A stretch of 64,000 nucleotides of DNA, from NCBI GenBank assembly GCA_947306365.1, contig CAMZGD010000003.1, forward strand, positions 62,001 to 126,000, read 5' to 3'. Source of the stretch: an uncultured Bacteroidales bacterium. GTDB taxonomy: Bacteria; Bacteroidota; Bacteroidia; Bacteroidales; UBA932. Below, in pieces: positions 9,109 to 19,230 of this stretch. The position numbers were made by a program, and so were the translations under genes. A model generated the notes under the pieces. It did not search any database. It saw only the letters and a list, made by a program, of their open reading frames with translations, and was not told the DNA's origin. The first letter of the stretch is position 1; each line of letters opens with the position of its first letter.

Positions 9109-10560
9109 ATGCATCGTCCGCCTTACCTGTCGTTGACCGCCGTCCTGGCCTGCCTGCTGGCCGCGGTTTCCTGCGCCCCGCATCCACCGGCGCCGTTCGG
9201 CGCCTGCCCCACGCCGCAGCAGGTGGCCTGGCAGCAGATGGAGATGAACCTGTTCTGCCATTTCGGCCCCAATACGTTCACCGGTGCCGAATGGGGCGAC
9301 GGCACCGAGCCGGAAGACAGTTTCAACCCTGCGGACCTCGACTGCCGGCAGTGGGCGGCCACGGCCCGCGCCGCCGGATTCCAGGGCATCATCGTCACCG
9401 CAAAGCACCACGACGGCTTCTGTCTGTGGCCTTCTCCCGAGAGCCGGCACACCGTGGCGCACAGCCGGTGGCGTGACGGGCAGGGCGACGTGCTGCGGGA
9501 ACTCTCCGACGCCTGCGCCGCCGAAGGCATTCGCTTCGGCATCTACATTTCCCCGTGGGACAGGAATGATCCCCGCTATGGTTCCCCCGAATATAACGAC
9601 GCGTTCGTCCGGACGCTGGAAAGCGTGCTGGACGGTACGTACGGCCCCGTGTTCGAACAATGGTTCGACGGCGCGTGCGGCGAAGGCCCCGACGGCAAGA
9701 AGCAGGTTTATGACTGGCCTCGCTTCTTCGATACGGTCCGTCGCCTGCAGCCCGATGCCGTGCGCTTCAGCGATGTCGGGCCCGATTGCCGCTGGGTCGG
9801 GAACGAGCAGGGAGCGGCGGGGCGGAGCAACTGGTCCACGCTGCGGGTGGAAGGCTTCGAGCCGGGTGCTGGCAGTCCCCAGACGGCCGTGCTGAACGGC
9901 GGAACGCCGGGCGCCCCGCATTGGGCCGCCGCCGAGGCGGACGTTTCCATCCGTCCCGGCTGGTTCTGGCGTGCGTCCGAAACGGAAAAGGTGAAAAGCG
10001 TCCAGGAACTGCTGAAGATCTATTATGAAACCGTCGGCCGCAACGCGCTGCTGCTGCTCAACGTGCCGCCGGATACCCGCGGCCGCCTCGACCCGGTCGA
10101 CTCGCTGCGCCTGATGGAATTCCGCGCGGCGCTCGATACGGTCTTCGCCGTCGACCTGGCGGCCGGCGCCACCGTCACGGGCCCTTCGCGCGGAGCGGGC
10201 TTCGAAGCCGCGAATGTGCTGGCTGACGACTACGGCCGCTACTGGGCGCAGCCCGACGGCATGGTCCGGGGAAAACTGACGCTCTCGTTCGACACGCCCC
10301 GCACGTTCAACCGCGTCCTCCTGCAGGAGTACATTCCCCTCGGACAGCGGATCAGCGCCTTCCACGTCGATGCGCTCGACGCCGACGGAACGTGGCGGGA
10401 AATCGCCCGCGAGACGACCGTCGGCTACAAACGCATCGTCCTGACGCCGGACGTCACCGCCCTGGCCGTGCGCGTGGTGATCGACGACGCGCTCGCCTGT
10501 CCGACGCTGTCGCGCATCGGCTTGTTCAACGACACGGTGTACTGCGCTACCGGGAACTGA
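9109..10560 (+). CDS. GH29 alpha-L-fucosidase family lipoprotein
   Basis: FCHFGPNTFTGAEWGDG, IVTAKHHDGFCLWPS, FGIYISPWD, QWFDGACGEG. Confidence 0.9.
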   Translation: MHRPPYLSLTAVLACLLAAVSCAPHPPAPFGACPTPQQVAWQQMEMNLFCHFGPNTFTGAEWGDGTEPEDSFNPADLDCRQWAATARAAGFQGIIVTAKHHDGFCLWPSPESRHTVAHSRWRDGQGDVLRELSDACAAEGIRFGIYISPWDRNDPRYGSPEYNDAFVRTLESVLDGTYGPVFEQWFDGACGEGPDGKKQVYDWPRFFDTVRRLQPDAVRFSDVGPDCRWVGNEQGAAGRSNWSTLRVEGFEPGAGSPQTAVLNGGTPGAPHWAAAEADVSIRPGWFWRASETEKVKSVQELLKIYYETVGRNALLLLNVPPDTRGRLDPVDSLRLMEFRAALDTVFAVDLAAGATVTGPSRGAGFEAANVLADDYGRYWAQPDGMVRGKLTLSFDTPRTFNRVLLQEYIPLGQRISAFHVDALDADGTWREIARETTVGYKRIVLTPDVTALAVRVVIDDALACPTLSRIGLFNDTVYCATGN

Positions 10561-11446
10561 ACACCAGGATCGCCATGCCGACCAGCAGGATCAGCAGGGC
10601 GAGGCCCTTCGAGCGCAGGTGCTTCTCCTTGAAGAAGAGGGCTCCGCAGATGAAGGTGATGATCACCGAACTGCGGCGCAGCATCGATACGACCGAGAGC
10701 ATCGAACCGGAACTGTAGAGCGACAGGAAATACAGGAAGTCCGACATCGTGATGAAGACCGCGATGAGCAGGATGGCCCAGTCGAAGCGGAATTCCGAAT
10801 AGAATCGGCTTTTGGCCAGCCGTCCGAAGACCAGGATCGCCCCGATGATCAGCGCGATGTAGAAATTGCACCAGCTCTGCACGAACATCGGTTTCATCGA
10901 TGCCATCAGGTGCTTGTCCATCAAGGCGCTGATGACGCCGCTGATGACGGCGATCCACATGCAGAAGATCCATTTGTTGCGGGCGAAGTCCACGCCTTCC
11001 TTCTTGCTCGTGCGGCCCAGCAGCCAGAGCGCGAACATCGCGATGAGGATGGCTACCCACTGCCACAGGTTCAGGCGTTCGCCGAAGATCAGGATCGACC
11101 CGATCAGCACGAACACCGGGCGCGACGCCTTGATCGTGCCGGCCGTGGTGATGGGCAGGTTCTTGAGGCCCATCAGGCCGGTGATCCAGGAGATCGACAC
11201 GATGATCGACTTGAGGAAGACCAGCAGGTGCTCGTTCAGCGTCCCGCGCGGGACTTCGAACACGGTTCCGTCGGCCCAGCCCCACCCGAAGATCGAGGAA
11301 AGCATCAGCGGGATGAAAAAGCAGGTCGAAATGGCCGTTGCATAGAAGAGGATGTGAAGGACGTCGTTACGGGTCGAAGCCTGTTTCTTGAATACGTCGT
11401 AGATACCGAGCAGAATCGCGGATCCAACCGCAGCCCAAAGCCACAT
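10547..11446 (-). CDS. EamA/DMT-superfamily transporter
   Basis: 10-TM-like hydrophobic pattern with two EamA-like repeats. Confidence 0.8.
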   Translation of the reverse strand: MWLWAAVGSAILLGIYDVFKKQASTRNDVLHILFYATAISTCFFIPLMLSSIFGWGWADGTVFEVPRGTLNEHLLVFLKSIIVSISWITGLMGLKNLPITTAGTIKASRPVFVLIGSILIFGERLNLWQWVAILIAMFALWLLGRTSKKEGVDFARNKWIFCMWIAVISGVISALMDKHLMASMKPMFVQSWCNFYIALIIGAILVFGRLAKSRFYSEFRFDWAILLIAVFITMSDFLYFLSLYSSGSMLSVVSMLRRSSVIITFICGALFFKEKHLRSKGLALLILLVGMAILVFSSR

Positions 11447-11464
11447 AGCGGAAAGAGAATTAGG

Positions 11465-13459
11465 TTATAAATCGTCTTCGGTTTTGCAATATTTCTTGAT
11501 GACGCCATACGCGTCCTGGATGCCGAGTTCGCCGGCCGTGCTCAGGTCGATGCATCCTTTTTCCTTGTCTTTCAGATAGATCAGCACGAGCCCGCGGTTG
11601 TAGAACGCCTCTCCGATGTAGGGGTACAGGTCGATGGCCCGGCTGTATTGCACGATGGCCTCGGGGAGGTCGTTCGACAGGCAGTAGAGGTTGCCCAGGT
11701 TGTAGTAGGTGAACGGGAATTCCGGATTGAGTTCGGCCGCCCGCGTCATGTCGTGGATGGCGGAAGTGTAGTCGTAGCTGCGCGTCACCTGGTCCTGGAC
11801 GCGGGTCCGGACGGTCTTCGCATTGTCGAGCGTCAGCACCTGCACGTTGTTCTCCATCGAGGCGATGAAGTCGATCATCTCGGCCTGCAGGGCGCCGCGG
11901 TTGATGTAGAAGAAGAAGGTCTCCGGCGATTTCTCGATGGCTTCGTCGTAGCACACGAGGGCGGTGTTGAACTGGTTGTTCTCCGCTTCGACGAGCGCCT
12001 TGGCGAAAAGGTTGTCGCTGCTGCGGCTGGCCCGGACGGAACGGTCCACCATCTCGCGGGTACGGCCTGCGTTGCGTAGGGGCTCCTTGGCGGCCGCGCT
12101 GAACTTGACGGCCAGCGGGCTGCGGGCGATGAACGCGTCGAGCACCGCGTCGTCGAACTTGTGGGCGATGGAGGAGAAGCCGCTGACGCTGTCGGCCGGC
12201 TGTACCTTGTACAGCGGCTTGAGCCGGATGTCCACGTCACGGTACTGCAGGAGTTCGTTGTCGAAGTCCTTCTTCGCGAATTCGGCGTCAAGGGCCAGCA
12301 GCCGGTCGTATTTCCGCGCGGTGTCGGCGAAGGCGGCGTGGCCGGTCGAATCGGCGGTCTTGGCCTGGTACTCCCGCACCTTGCGCTGCGCGATGTCGTA
12401 ATCCTGCTTGGCCGACGTGAACTGCCCGAGCTGGCTCTTGGCATACGAACGGTTCATGTAGGCCTTGGCGAAATCGGGGTAGAGGTTGATGGCCTGCGAA
12501 TAGTCGTCCATCGCTTCGCGGTAGCGCCCCAGCTCCAGGAACACGGCGGCCCGGTTGAAATAGGCAAGCACGTTGTTGGGGTTGATGTTGAGCACGCGGT
12601 CGTAGTCGTCGAGCGCGGCGCGGTAGTCGCCCACCTGGGCGTAGATGAGCGCCCGGTTGTAGAGCGTCAGCGCGTTGCCGGGTTCTTCGTCGAGCACCCG
12701 GTCCAGGTCGGCGAGGGCGCCGGCGATGTCCCGCCTGTCGTATTTGAGGATCGCCCGGTTGAAGAACGCGTAGGTGTTGGTGCTGTCCAGGCGCAGGGCC
12801 ACGTCGAGGTCTTCGATGGCCTCGTCGGTCCGTTCCTGCATCGCGTAGACACGCGCGCGGCGCACGTAGCCCTCCGGGTCGAACCGGTTGAGCGAGATGG
12901 CCTTGTTGTAGTCGTTCAGGGCCTGCACCGTATCGTTCAGATAGAGATAGCAGGCGCCCCGGTTGAGGTAGGCGTCGCCTTCCCGGGGCATCTTGCGGAT
13001 GAAGATGTTGAAGTCCTTGATGGCCTTGTCGAACTGCTGCGACAGGAAATAGGTGACGCCGCGGCTGAAGTAGAGGCCGGTGTAGCTGGGACGCAGGTCC
13101 ACCGCCTCCTCCAGGTCCCTGAGGGCCTGGTCGTACTTTCCGATGCGGCTCAGCGTGATGGCGCGGTAGTGGTAGGCGGGGGTGTAGATCGGATTGAAAT
13201 GCAGGGTCCGGTCGAAGTCGCGCTGCGCCCCCACGAAGTCGCCCAGGTTGTACTTGGCGATGCCGCGGAAGAAGTAGGCTTCGTAGACGGTGCTGTCGAG
13301 ATGCGACAGGATGTTGAAACTTTCGATGGCCTGGGCGTACTTGCCGTCGATGAGCGCCTGCCGGCCGTTGTAGTAAAAGTGGTCGAGGTCGTACTGGGCG
13401 AAGGCCGTCCCGATCGAGACGACAGCCAGCAGCAGGAATGTGAGCCCCTTTTTGAACAT
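11465..13459 (-). CDS. Secreted tetratricopeptide-repeat protein
   Basis: More than 10 TPR-like units (e.g. AYFNRAAVFLELGRYREAMDDYSQAINLYPDFAKAY); signal peptide MFKKGLTFLLLAVVSIGTAFAQ. Confidence 0.93.
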   Translation of the reverse strand: MFKKGLTFLLLAVVSIGTAFAQYDLDHFYYNGRQALIDGKYAQAIESFNILSHLDSTVYEAYFFRGIAKYNLGDFVGAQRDFDRTLHFNPIYTPAYHYRAITLSRIGKYDQALRDLEEAVDLRPSYTGLYFSRGVTYFLSQQFDKAIKDFNIFIRKMPREGDAYLNRGACYLYLNDTVQALNDYNKAISLNRFDPEGYVRRARVYAMQERTDEAIEDLDVALRLDSTNTYAFFNRAILKYDRRDIAGALADLDRVLDEEPGNALTLYNRALIYAQVGDYRAALDDYDRVLNINPNNVLAYFNRAAVFLELGRYREAMDDYSQAINLYPDFAKAYMNRSYAKSQLGQFTSAKQDYDIAQRKVREYQAKTADSTGHAAFADTARKYDRLLALDAEFAKKDFDNELLQYRDVDIRLKPLYKVQPADSVSGFSSIAHKFDDAVLDAFIARSPLAVKFSAAAKEPLRNAGRTREMVDRSVRASRSSDNLFAKALVEAENNQFNTALVCYDEAIEKSPETFFFYINRGALQAEMIDFIASMENNVQVLTLDNAKTVRTRVQDQVTRSYDYTSAIHDMTRAAELNPEFPFTYYNLGNLYCLSNDLPEAIVQYSRAIDLYPYIGEAFYNRGLVLIYLKDKEKGCIDLSTAGELGIQDAYGVIKKYCKTEDDL

Positions 13460-13464
13460 CTTTG

Positions 13465-13472
13465 CAAAATTA
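13465..13472 (-). promoter_or_regulatory. -7 box TAATTTTG for the TPR gene
   Basis: TAnnTTTG on minus strand, TTTC 19 nt upstream. Confidence 0.45.
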
Positions 13473-13473
13473 C

Positions 13474-13481
13474 TATTTTTG
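13474..13481 (+). promoter_or_regulatory. -7 box TATTTTTG with -33 TTTG at 13451-13454 (19-nt spacer)
   Basis: Exact match to Bacteroidetes consensus, 18 nt upstream of ATG 13500. Confidence 0.6.
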
Positions 13482-13499
13482 CGATTCATTTGAAACGAA

Positions 13500-14459
13500 A
13501 TGCGGAAAAGTTGTGCCATCCTGTCCGTCCTGGCGGCCTTTCTCGTCTGTACGGGGACGTACGCCCAGTCCCGGGCCCTGCGTACTTACGAGAATCTCGT
13601 GGGTGTCGACGAGCAGCGGCAGATGATGGACTGCCTGACCCACGAGCTGACGGAGGGCCGTGCATCGGGATCGGCGGGGAAGGTGCTGGCCGAGCACTAT
13701 CTCATCAGAAAGTTCCGCGCCATCGGCCTCAAGCCCTGGAACTGGACCTACACGCAGAGTTTCAAGTACAACGACAGCATCGCCATCCGCAACGTGGTGG
13801 GGCTGCTGCCCGCCACGGAACCCACGGACGAATACATCGTCATCGGGGCCCACTACGACCATCTCGGCCGGCTGGGCAGCAGCATCTATCCCGGGGCGGA
13901 CGACAATGCCTCGGGCGTGACCGCGCTGCTTTCGCTCGCCCGGATGTTCGCGGCCATGAAGGCCGACGGAAACGGACCGCGCAAGAACCTGCTCTTCGTG
14001 GCCTTCGACGGCAAGGAACTCGACCTGGCCGGCAGCCGCTACTTCGTCCGGCACCTGTCCGTTCCGCGCGACCGGATCAAGGCGATGGTCAATCTGGATA
14101 TGCTCGGCACCGACCTGGTGCCGCCCCATAAAAACCGGGAGTACCTGTTCATGCTCGGCGAGAACACGCTGCCCGAGCCTTACCGGGGCTATATGTCCTA
14201 TATCTGCAGACGGGCTTTCTACAAGCTGGACCTCGACCTGACGTTCTACGGGAGCAGCCGCTTTTCGAAGATGATGTACGAGAGCGGCGACCAGCACCCG
14301 TTCGCCCGTGCCGGCATTCCCGCCGTCCTCTTCACTTCGGCGTTCCACCAGCATACCTACAAGAAGACCGACACGCCCGACATCATCGATTTCCCGCTGC
14401 TGCGCAAGCGGACCCAGGTCATCTTCCACTTCATCAACCGCCTCTGCGCCGACAACTGA
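13500..14459 (+). CDS. M28 family zinc aminopeptidase, exported
   Basis: IGAHYDHLG, PGADDNASGVTALL, AFDGKELDLAGSRYF; signal peptide. Confidence 0.9.
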   Translation: MRKSCAILSVLAAFLVCTGTYAQSRALRTYENLVGVDEQRQMMDCLTHELTEGRASGSAGKVLAEHYLIRKFRAIGLKPWNWTYTQSFKYNDSIAIRNVVGLLPATEPTDEYIVIGAHYDHLGRLGSSIYPGADDNASGVTALLSLARMFAAMKADGNGPRKNLLFVAFDGKELDLAGSRYFVRHLSVPRDRIKAMVNLDMLGTDLVPPHKNREYLFMLGENTLPEPYRGYMSYICRRAFYKLDLDLTFYGSSRFSKMMYESGDQHPFARAGIPAVLFTSAFHQHTYKKTDTPDIIDFPLLRKRTQVIFHFINRLCADN

Positions 14460-14470
14460 CCGGGCAGGCG

Positions 14471-14929
14471 TTACTGCTTTTTCCCCTGCTGGCGGGCGAA
14501 TGCCTGCGCGATGCGCTGGGCGGTGCCTTCGTCGGCGGCCCGGCGCACGGCGAGCACGAGCAGGATGATGGCGACCAGCGGGAAGACGGCGCCGACGGAC
14601 AGGGTGTAGACCGATGACATCCGCAGTCCGGTCTGGAGTTTCGTGGTAAAGAAATCCACCAGGATCCAAATCTGGAAGCCCAGCAGCACGATGGCGTTGG
14701 TGATGGCCAGGAAGACCTGGTAGAACGGCTTTTTCGCCGACAGCAGCGTGACGTCGGAAATGATGAACGAAAGGACGATGAACACGATGTAGATCAGCCG
14801 GTCTGCGAACCGGACGGCGTAGTGCTGTCCCGTCTCGGGATTGACGGCGTGGCACACGTCCATTCCGAGCAGCGCGACGACCAGCAGCGCGGCGGCCGCG
14901 ATGAGCCAGTTATGGGGTTTTTTCCACAT
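14471..14929 (-). CDS. Hypothetical 4-TM membrane protein
   Basis: Hydrophobic 152-aa ORF with -7 box TATCTTTG at 14937-14944 (-). Confidence 0.6.
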   Translation of the reverse strand: MWKKPHNWLIAAAALLVVALLGMDVCHAVNPETGQHYAVRFADRLIYIVFIVLSFIISDVTLLSAKKPFYQVFLAITNAIVLLGFQIWILVDFFTTKLQTGLRMSSVYTLSVGAVFPLVAIILLVLAVRRAADEGTAQRIAQAFARQQGKKQ

Positions 14930-14997
14930 GATGCTACAAAGATAGGTTTTTCTTTAAAAATTGTATGGTAAAAGTAAGGAATTTACACTATTTTATG

Positions 14998-15005
14998 TAT
15001 TTTTG
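14998..15005 (+). promoter_or_regulatory. -7 box TATTTTTG upstream of hydrogenase operon
   Basis: TAnnTTTG 53 nt upstream of ATG 15059. Confidence 0.4.
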
Positions 15006-15058
15006 TGGACTTATACTTAAGTATCATTACCAAAAAACTTAACTGTCATAAACAAATA

Positions 15059-16963
15059 ATGAAGATCAAATCGGCAGATGCCCTCGACGGCATCCGGCGG
15101 AAAGCGGCCAAAGCGCTGTCCGTCAGGGAGACGAGCAAACGAACCGGTGCGATGAAGACCAGCGGTCTGGAGCAGGGGACCCCGCATATCCAGATCCTGT
15201 GCTGCGGCGGTACGGGATGCAAGGCTTCTGAAAGCGCAAAGATCGTAGAGAATTTCCATGCGTCGCTCCAGGCTCACGGAATCACCGACAAGGTGGACGT
15301 GATCGTGACCGGCTGCTTCGGATTCTGCGAGAAGGGCCCGATCGTCAAGATCATGCCCGACAACACGTTCTACACCTCGGTCCGTCCCGCGGACGTGGAG
15401 GAGATCGTCACCAGCCACATCATCGGCGGCAACAAGGTAGAACGCCTCCTGTACCTTGATCCCGGCAACGGCCGGCACATCAGCGACTCCAAGCACATGA
15501 ACTTCTACCGCAAGCAGATGCGCGTCGCGCTCCGAAACTGCGGTGTCATCAATCCGGAAGACATCGACGAGTACATCGGACGCTACGGCTACCGGGCCCT
15601 CGCCGAGAGCCTGCAGCGCGACAGCCAGGAGGTGCTCGACGACATCAAGGCCTCCGGCCTGCGCGGCCGCGGCGGCGCCGGTTTCCCGACCGGCACGAAG
15701 TGGGAGATCGCCCGGAAGTTCAAGGCGAAGGACAAGTACGTCGTGTGCAACGCCGACGAAGGCGACCCGGGCGCTTTCATGGACCGTTCCATCATGGAAG
15801 GCGACCCCAACTCGATCGTCGAGGCGATGACCATCTGCGGTTACTGCATCGAGGCGCACCACGGTCTCATCTACATCCGCGCCGAGTATCCGCTCGCCGT
15901 GGAACGCCTGCGGATCGCCATCGCCCAGGCGCGTGAATACGGCCTGCTCGGCAAGAACATCCTCGGATCGGGCTTCGATTTCGACATCGAGATCCGTTAC
16001 GGCGCAGGCGCCTTCGTCTGCGGCGAGGAGACGGCGCTCATCCACTCGATGGAAGGCAAGCGCGGCGAGCCTACGCTCAAGCCGCCGTTCCCGGCCGAAG
16101 CCGGTTATTTCGGCCATCCGACCAACGTGAACAACGTGGAGACCCTGGCCAACATCCCCGTCATCCTGACGCGCGGTCCGAAGTGGTTCTCCTCGATCGG
16201 TACCGAGAAGTCGAAGGGCACGAAGGTCTTCGCCCTCGCCGGCAAGATCAACAACGTGGGCCTGATCGAGGTCCCGATGGGCACGACGCTCCGCGAGATC
16301 ATCTACGACATCGGCGGCGGCGTGAAGAACGGCAAGAAGTTCAAGGCCGTGCAGACGGGCGGGCCGTCGGGCGGCTGCCTCACCGAGAAGCACCTCGACA
16401 TCCCCATCGACTATGAGAGCCTGACGGCTGCCGGTTCGATGATGGGCTCCGGCGGCATGATCGTGATGGACGAGGACGACTGCATGGTGTCGGTCGCCAA
16501 GTTCTATCTCGAATTCACGGTGGGCGAGTCGTGCGGCAAGTGCACGCCCTGCCGCATCGGCAACAAGCGCATGCTCGAGATCCTGACCCGCATCACCGAA
16601 GGCAAGGGTGAAATGGCCGACCTCGACAAGCTCCAGGAACTGGCGACGGTCATCAAGGACTCCGCCCTCTGCGGTCTCGGACAGACTTCGCCGAACCCGG
16701 TGCTCTCGACGCTCGCCAATTTCCGCGACGAATACGTGGAGCACGTGCGCGCCCACAAGTGCCGTGCGAAGAAGTGCAAGGCGCTGCTTACCTATACCAT
16801 CGACCCGCAGCGCTGCAAGGGCTGCTCGGCCTGCCTCAAGTCCTGCCCCGCGCAGGCCATCATGGGCGAGAGCCGCAAGCCGCACGTCATCAATCCGTAT
16901 GTCTGCATCCGTTGCGGCATGTGCCTGTCGCGCTGCCATTTCGGTGCCATCTCCGTAATCTAG
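15059..16963 (+). CDS. hydB: NuoF-like subunit of NAD(P)-linked [FeFe] hydrogenase (HydB/HndC type)
   Basis: Thioredoxin-like [2Fe-2S] N-domain (CCGGTGCKAS...CFGFCEKGP), NuoF core (RGRGGAGFPTGTKW, CNADEGDPGAFMDR, ESCGKCTPCRIG), C-terminal 2x[4Fe-4S] (CKGCSACLKSCP, CIRCGMCLSRC). Confidence 0.93.
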   Translation: MKIKSADALDGIRRKAAKALSVRETSKRTGAMKTSGLEQGTPHIQILCCGGTGCKASESAKIVENFHASLQAHGITDKVDVIVTGCFGFCEKGPIVKIMPDNTFYTSVRPADVEEIVTSHIIGGNKVERLLYLDPGNGRHISDSKHMNFYRKQMRVALRNCGVINPEDIDEYIGRYGYRALAESLQRDSQEVLDDIKASGLRGRGGAGFPTGTKWEIARKFKAKDKYVVCNADEGDPGAFMDRSIMEGDPNSIVEAMTICGYCIEAHHGLIYIRAEYPLAVERLRIAIAQAREYGLLGKNILGSGFDFDIEIRYGAGAFVCGEETALIHSMEGKRGEPTLKPPFPAEAGYFGHPTNVNNVETLANIPVILTRGPKWFSSIGTEKSKGTKVFALAGKINNVGLIEVPMGTTLREIIYDIGGGVKNGKKFKAVQTGGPSGGCLTEKHLDIPIDYESLTAAGSMMGSGGMIVMDEDDCMVSVAKFYLEFTVGESCGKCTPCRIGNKRMLEILTRITEGKGEMADLDKLQELATVIKDSALCGLGQTSPNPVLSTLANFRDEYVEHVRAHKCRAKKCKALLTYTIDPQRCKGCSACLKSCPAQAIMGESRKPHVINPYVCIRCGMCLSRCHFGAISVI

Positions 16964-16978
16964 AAGCATAAGAAGGAA

Positions 16979-18742
16979 ATGGAAAAAAAGATCAATCTTA
17001 CCATAGACAAACTCCCGGTGAAAGTTGCGCCGGGAACAACCATCCTCGATGCTGCTAAATCGGTCGGCATCGCCATCCCCACGCTCTGCCACATCGACTT
17101 GAAAGGCACTTGCGTGAAGAACAACCCCGCATCCTGCCGCATCTGCGTGGTGGAGGTGGAGGGCCGCCGCAACCTGGCCCCTTCCTGCGCCACGATGTGT
17201 ACCGAAGGCATGGTGGTGTGGACAAACTCGGCCCGTGTGGTCCGTGCCCGCAAAACCATCGCCGAGCTTATGCTCTCCGACCATCCCAACGACTGCCTTA
17301 CCTGCCCCAAGTGCAGCGACTGCGAACTGCAGCGTCTGGTGATGCGGTTCAATATCCGCGAGATGCCGTTCAAGGGCGGCGAGCAGTCCGCCCGCAAGAA
17401 GGAGGTTACGGCCGCCATCACGCGCAACATGGACAAATGCATCCTCTGCCGCCGCTGCGAGAGCGTCTGCAACAACGTGCAGTCGGTGGGTGTGCTGGGC
17501 GCCGTCCGCCGCGGTTTCGACACCACCATCGCCCCGACGTTCGACCGTATGTTCAAGGATACGGACTGTACGTATTGCGGCCAGTGCGTGGCGGTCTGCC
17601 CGACCGGTGCGCTGACCGAGCGTGACAACACCGACCGTCTGCTGGAAGACCTCAACAACCCGAACAAGATCGTCATCGCGCAGCCGGCGCCTGCCGTCCG
17701 CGTGGCACTCGGCGAAGAGTTCGGCATGGCGCCCGGCACGATCGTGACGGGCAAGCTGGCCACGGCCCTGCGTTACCTGGGCTTCACGAAGGTGTTCGAC
17801 ACCGATTTCGCCGCCGACCTGACCATCATGGAAGAAGGCGCCGAGATCCTCAAGCGCCTGAAGGCGTTCCTCGCCGGCGACAAGGACGTGAAACTCCCCA
17901 TCATGACTTCGTGCTGCCCGGCGTGGGTCAACTTCTTCGAGCACAACTATCCCGACCTGCTGGATTATCCTTCATCGGCCAAGTCGCCCGGCCAGATGTT
18001 CGGCGCCATCGCCAAGACCTGGTGGTGTGAAAAGCGCGGCATCGACCGCAGCAAGGTGGTGGTGGTCTCCATCATGCCGTGCCTTGCCAAGAAGTACGAG
18101 TGCGAACGCGAAGAGTTCTCGGTGGACGGCAGCCCGGATGTGGACTACTCGATTTCCACCCGTGAGCTGGCCCGTCTCATCAAGCGCGCCAACATCAAGT
18201 TCGCCGAACTGCCCGACAGCGACTTCGATACGCCGATGGGCGAATCGTCCGGCGCCGGCGCCATCTTCGGCGCGACCGGCGGCGTGATGGAGGCGGCCCT
18301 CCGTACGGTCTATGAGGTCTATACCGGCAAGGAACTCCCGAAACTGGAATTCACCCAGGTACGCGGCTTCGAAGGCATCAAGGAGGCGGTCATCGACATC
18401 GACGGTTTCCCGCTCAAGGTCTGCGTGGCCCATACGCTCAGCAATGCGCGCATCCTGATGGACCGCCTGCGCAAGGGCGAACTCGACTACCACGTCGTGG
18501 AAGTGATGGCCTGCCCCGGCGGCTGCATCGGCGGTGCCGGACAACCCTACCACCACGGCAATATCGATATCCTCAACGCACGCCGCGACGCCATTTACCG
18601 CGAAGATGAGGGCAAGGCGATCCGCAAGAGCCACAAGAACCCCGACATCATCAAGCTGTATGAGGAGTTCCTGGGCGAGCCGCTGAGCGAGCGTTCCGAA
18701 GAACTGCTTCACACACATTACTTCAACAAACAGATCCAGTAG
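16979..18742 (+). CDS. hydA: [FeFe] hydrogenase catalytic subunit (HydA/HndD type)
   Basis: H-cluster motifs TSCCPAWVNFFE, MPCLAKKYECER, EVMACPGGCIGGAGQP; N-terminal [2Fe-2S] and ferredoxin clusters. Confidence 0.97.
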   Translation: MEKKINLTIDKLPVKVAPGTTILDAAKSVGIAIPTLCHIDLKGTCVKNNPASCRICVVEVEGRRNLAPSCATMCTEGMVVWTNSARVVRARKTIAELMLSDHPNDCLTCPKCSDCELQRLVMRFNIREMPFKGGEQSARKKEVTAAITRNMDKCILCRRCESVCNNVQSVGVLGAVRRGFDTTIAPTFDRMFKDTDCTYCGQCVAVCPTGALTERDNTDRLLEDLNNPNKIVIAQPAPAVRVALGEEFGMAPGTIVTGKLATALRYLGFTKVFDTDFAADLTIMEEGAEILKRLKAFLAGDKDVKLPIMTSCCPAWVNFFEHNYPDLLDYPSSAKSPGQMFGAIAKTWWCEKRGIDRSKVVVVSIMPCLAKKYECEREEFSVDGSPDVDYSISTRELARLIKRANIKFAELPDSDFDTPMGESSGAGAIFGATGGVMEAALRTVYEVYTGKELPKLEFTQVRGFEGIKEAVIDIDGFPLKVCVAHTLSNARILMDRLRKGELDYHVVEVMACPGGCIGGAGQPYHHGNIDILNARRDAIYREDEGKAIRKSHKNPDIIKLYEEFLGEPLSERSEELLHTHYFNKQIQ

Positions 18743-18744
18743 TC

Positions 18745-19230
18745 ATGAGTGAGATGAAATTATCCTGCGAGGCCGTCCGCCAGGTAGAGGAGGTCTGCGA
18801 AAAGTTCAACAACAATCCGGGCGAACTGATCGCCATCCTGCATGAATGCCAGGCGCAGCTGGGCTACCTGCCCGAGCCGGTGCAGCGCATCGTCGCTACG
18901 AAACTCGGCATTCCCGCATCGAAGGTGTACGGCGTAGTGACGTTCTATTCGTTCTTCACGATGACGCCCAAGGGAAAGTATCCGATTTCCGTCTGTCTGG
19001 GAACCGCCTGCTATGTGCGCGGCGCCGACAAGCTGCTGGAAGAGTTCAAGCGTGTGCTCGGCATCGAGGTCGGCCAGACGACCCCCGACGGCAAGTTCTC
19101 GCTTGACTGCCTGCGTTGTGTGGGTGCGTGCGGCCTGGCTCCGGTGGCGACCATCGGGGAAAAGGTGTACGGCCGTCTGAATCCGGCGGATATCAAGAAG
19201 ATTGTTTCTGATTTCGAGAATCAGGCATAA
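18745..19230 (+). CDS. hydC: NuoE-like [2Fe-2S] subunit of hydrogenase (HydC/HndA type)
   Basis: VYGVVTFYSFF, VCLGTACYVRGADKLLEE, SLDCLRCVGACGLAPV. Confidence 0.93.
   Translation: MSEMKLSCEAVRQVEEVCEKFNNNPGELIAILHECQAQLGYLPEPVQRIVATKLGIPASKVYGVVTFYSFFTMTPKGKYPISVCLGTACYVRGADKLLEEFKRVLGIEVGQTTPDGKFSLDCLRCVGACGLAPVATIGEKVYGRLNPADIKKIVSDFENQA

Noticed and set aside
12161-14131. 656-aa plus-strand ORF antisense to the TPR gene
   Set aside because: Periodic sequence reflects antisense of TPR repeats; spans the real divergent promoter
15017-17944. 975-aa minus-strand ORF antisense to hydB/hydA
   Set aside because: Shadow of high-GC codon bias; His/Val/Leu/Arg-rich low-complexity translation with no family motifs, while the plus strand has unmistakable hydrogenase motifs
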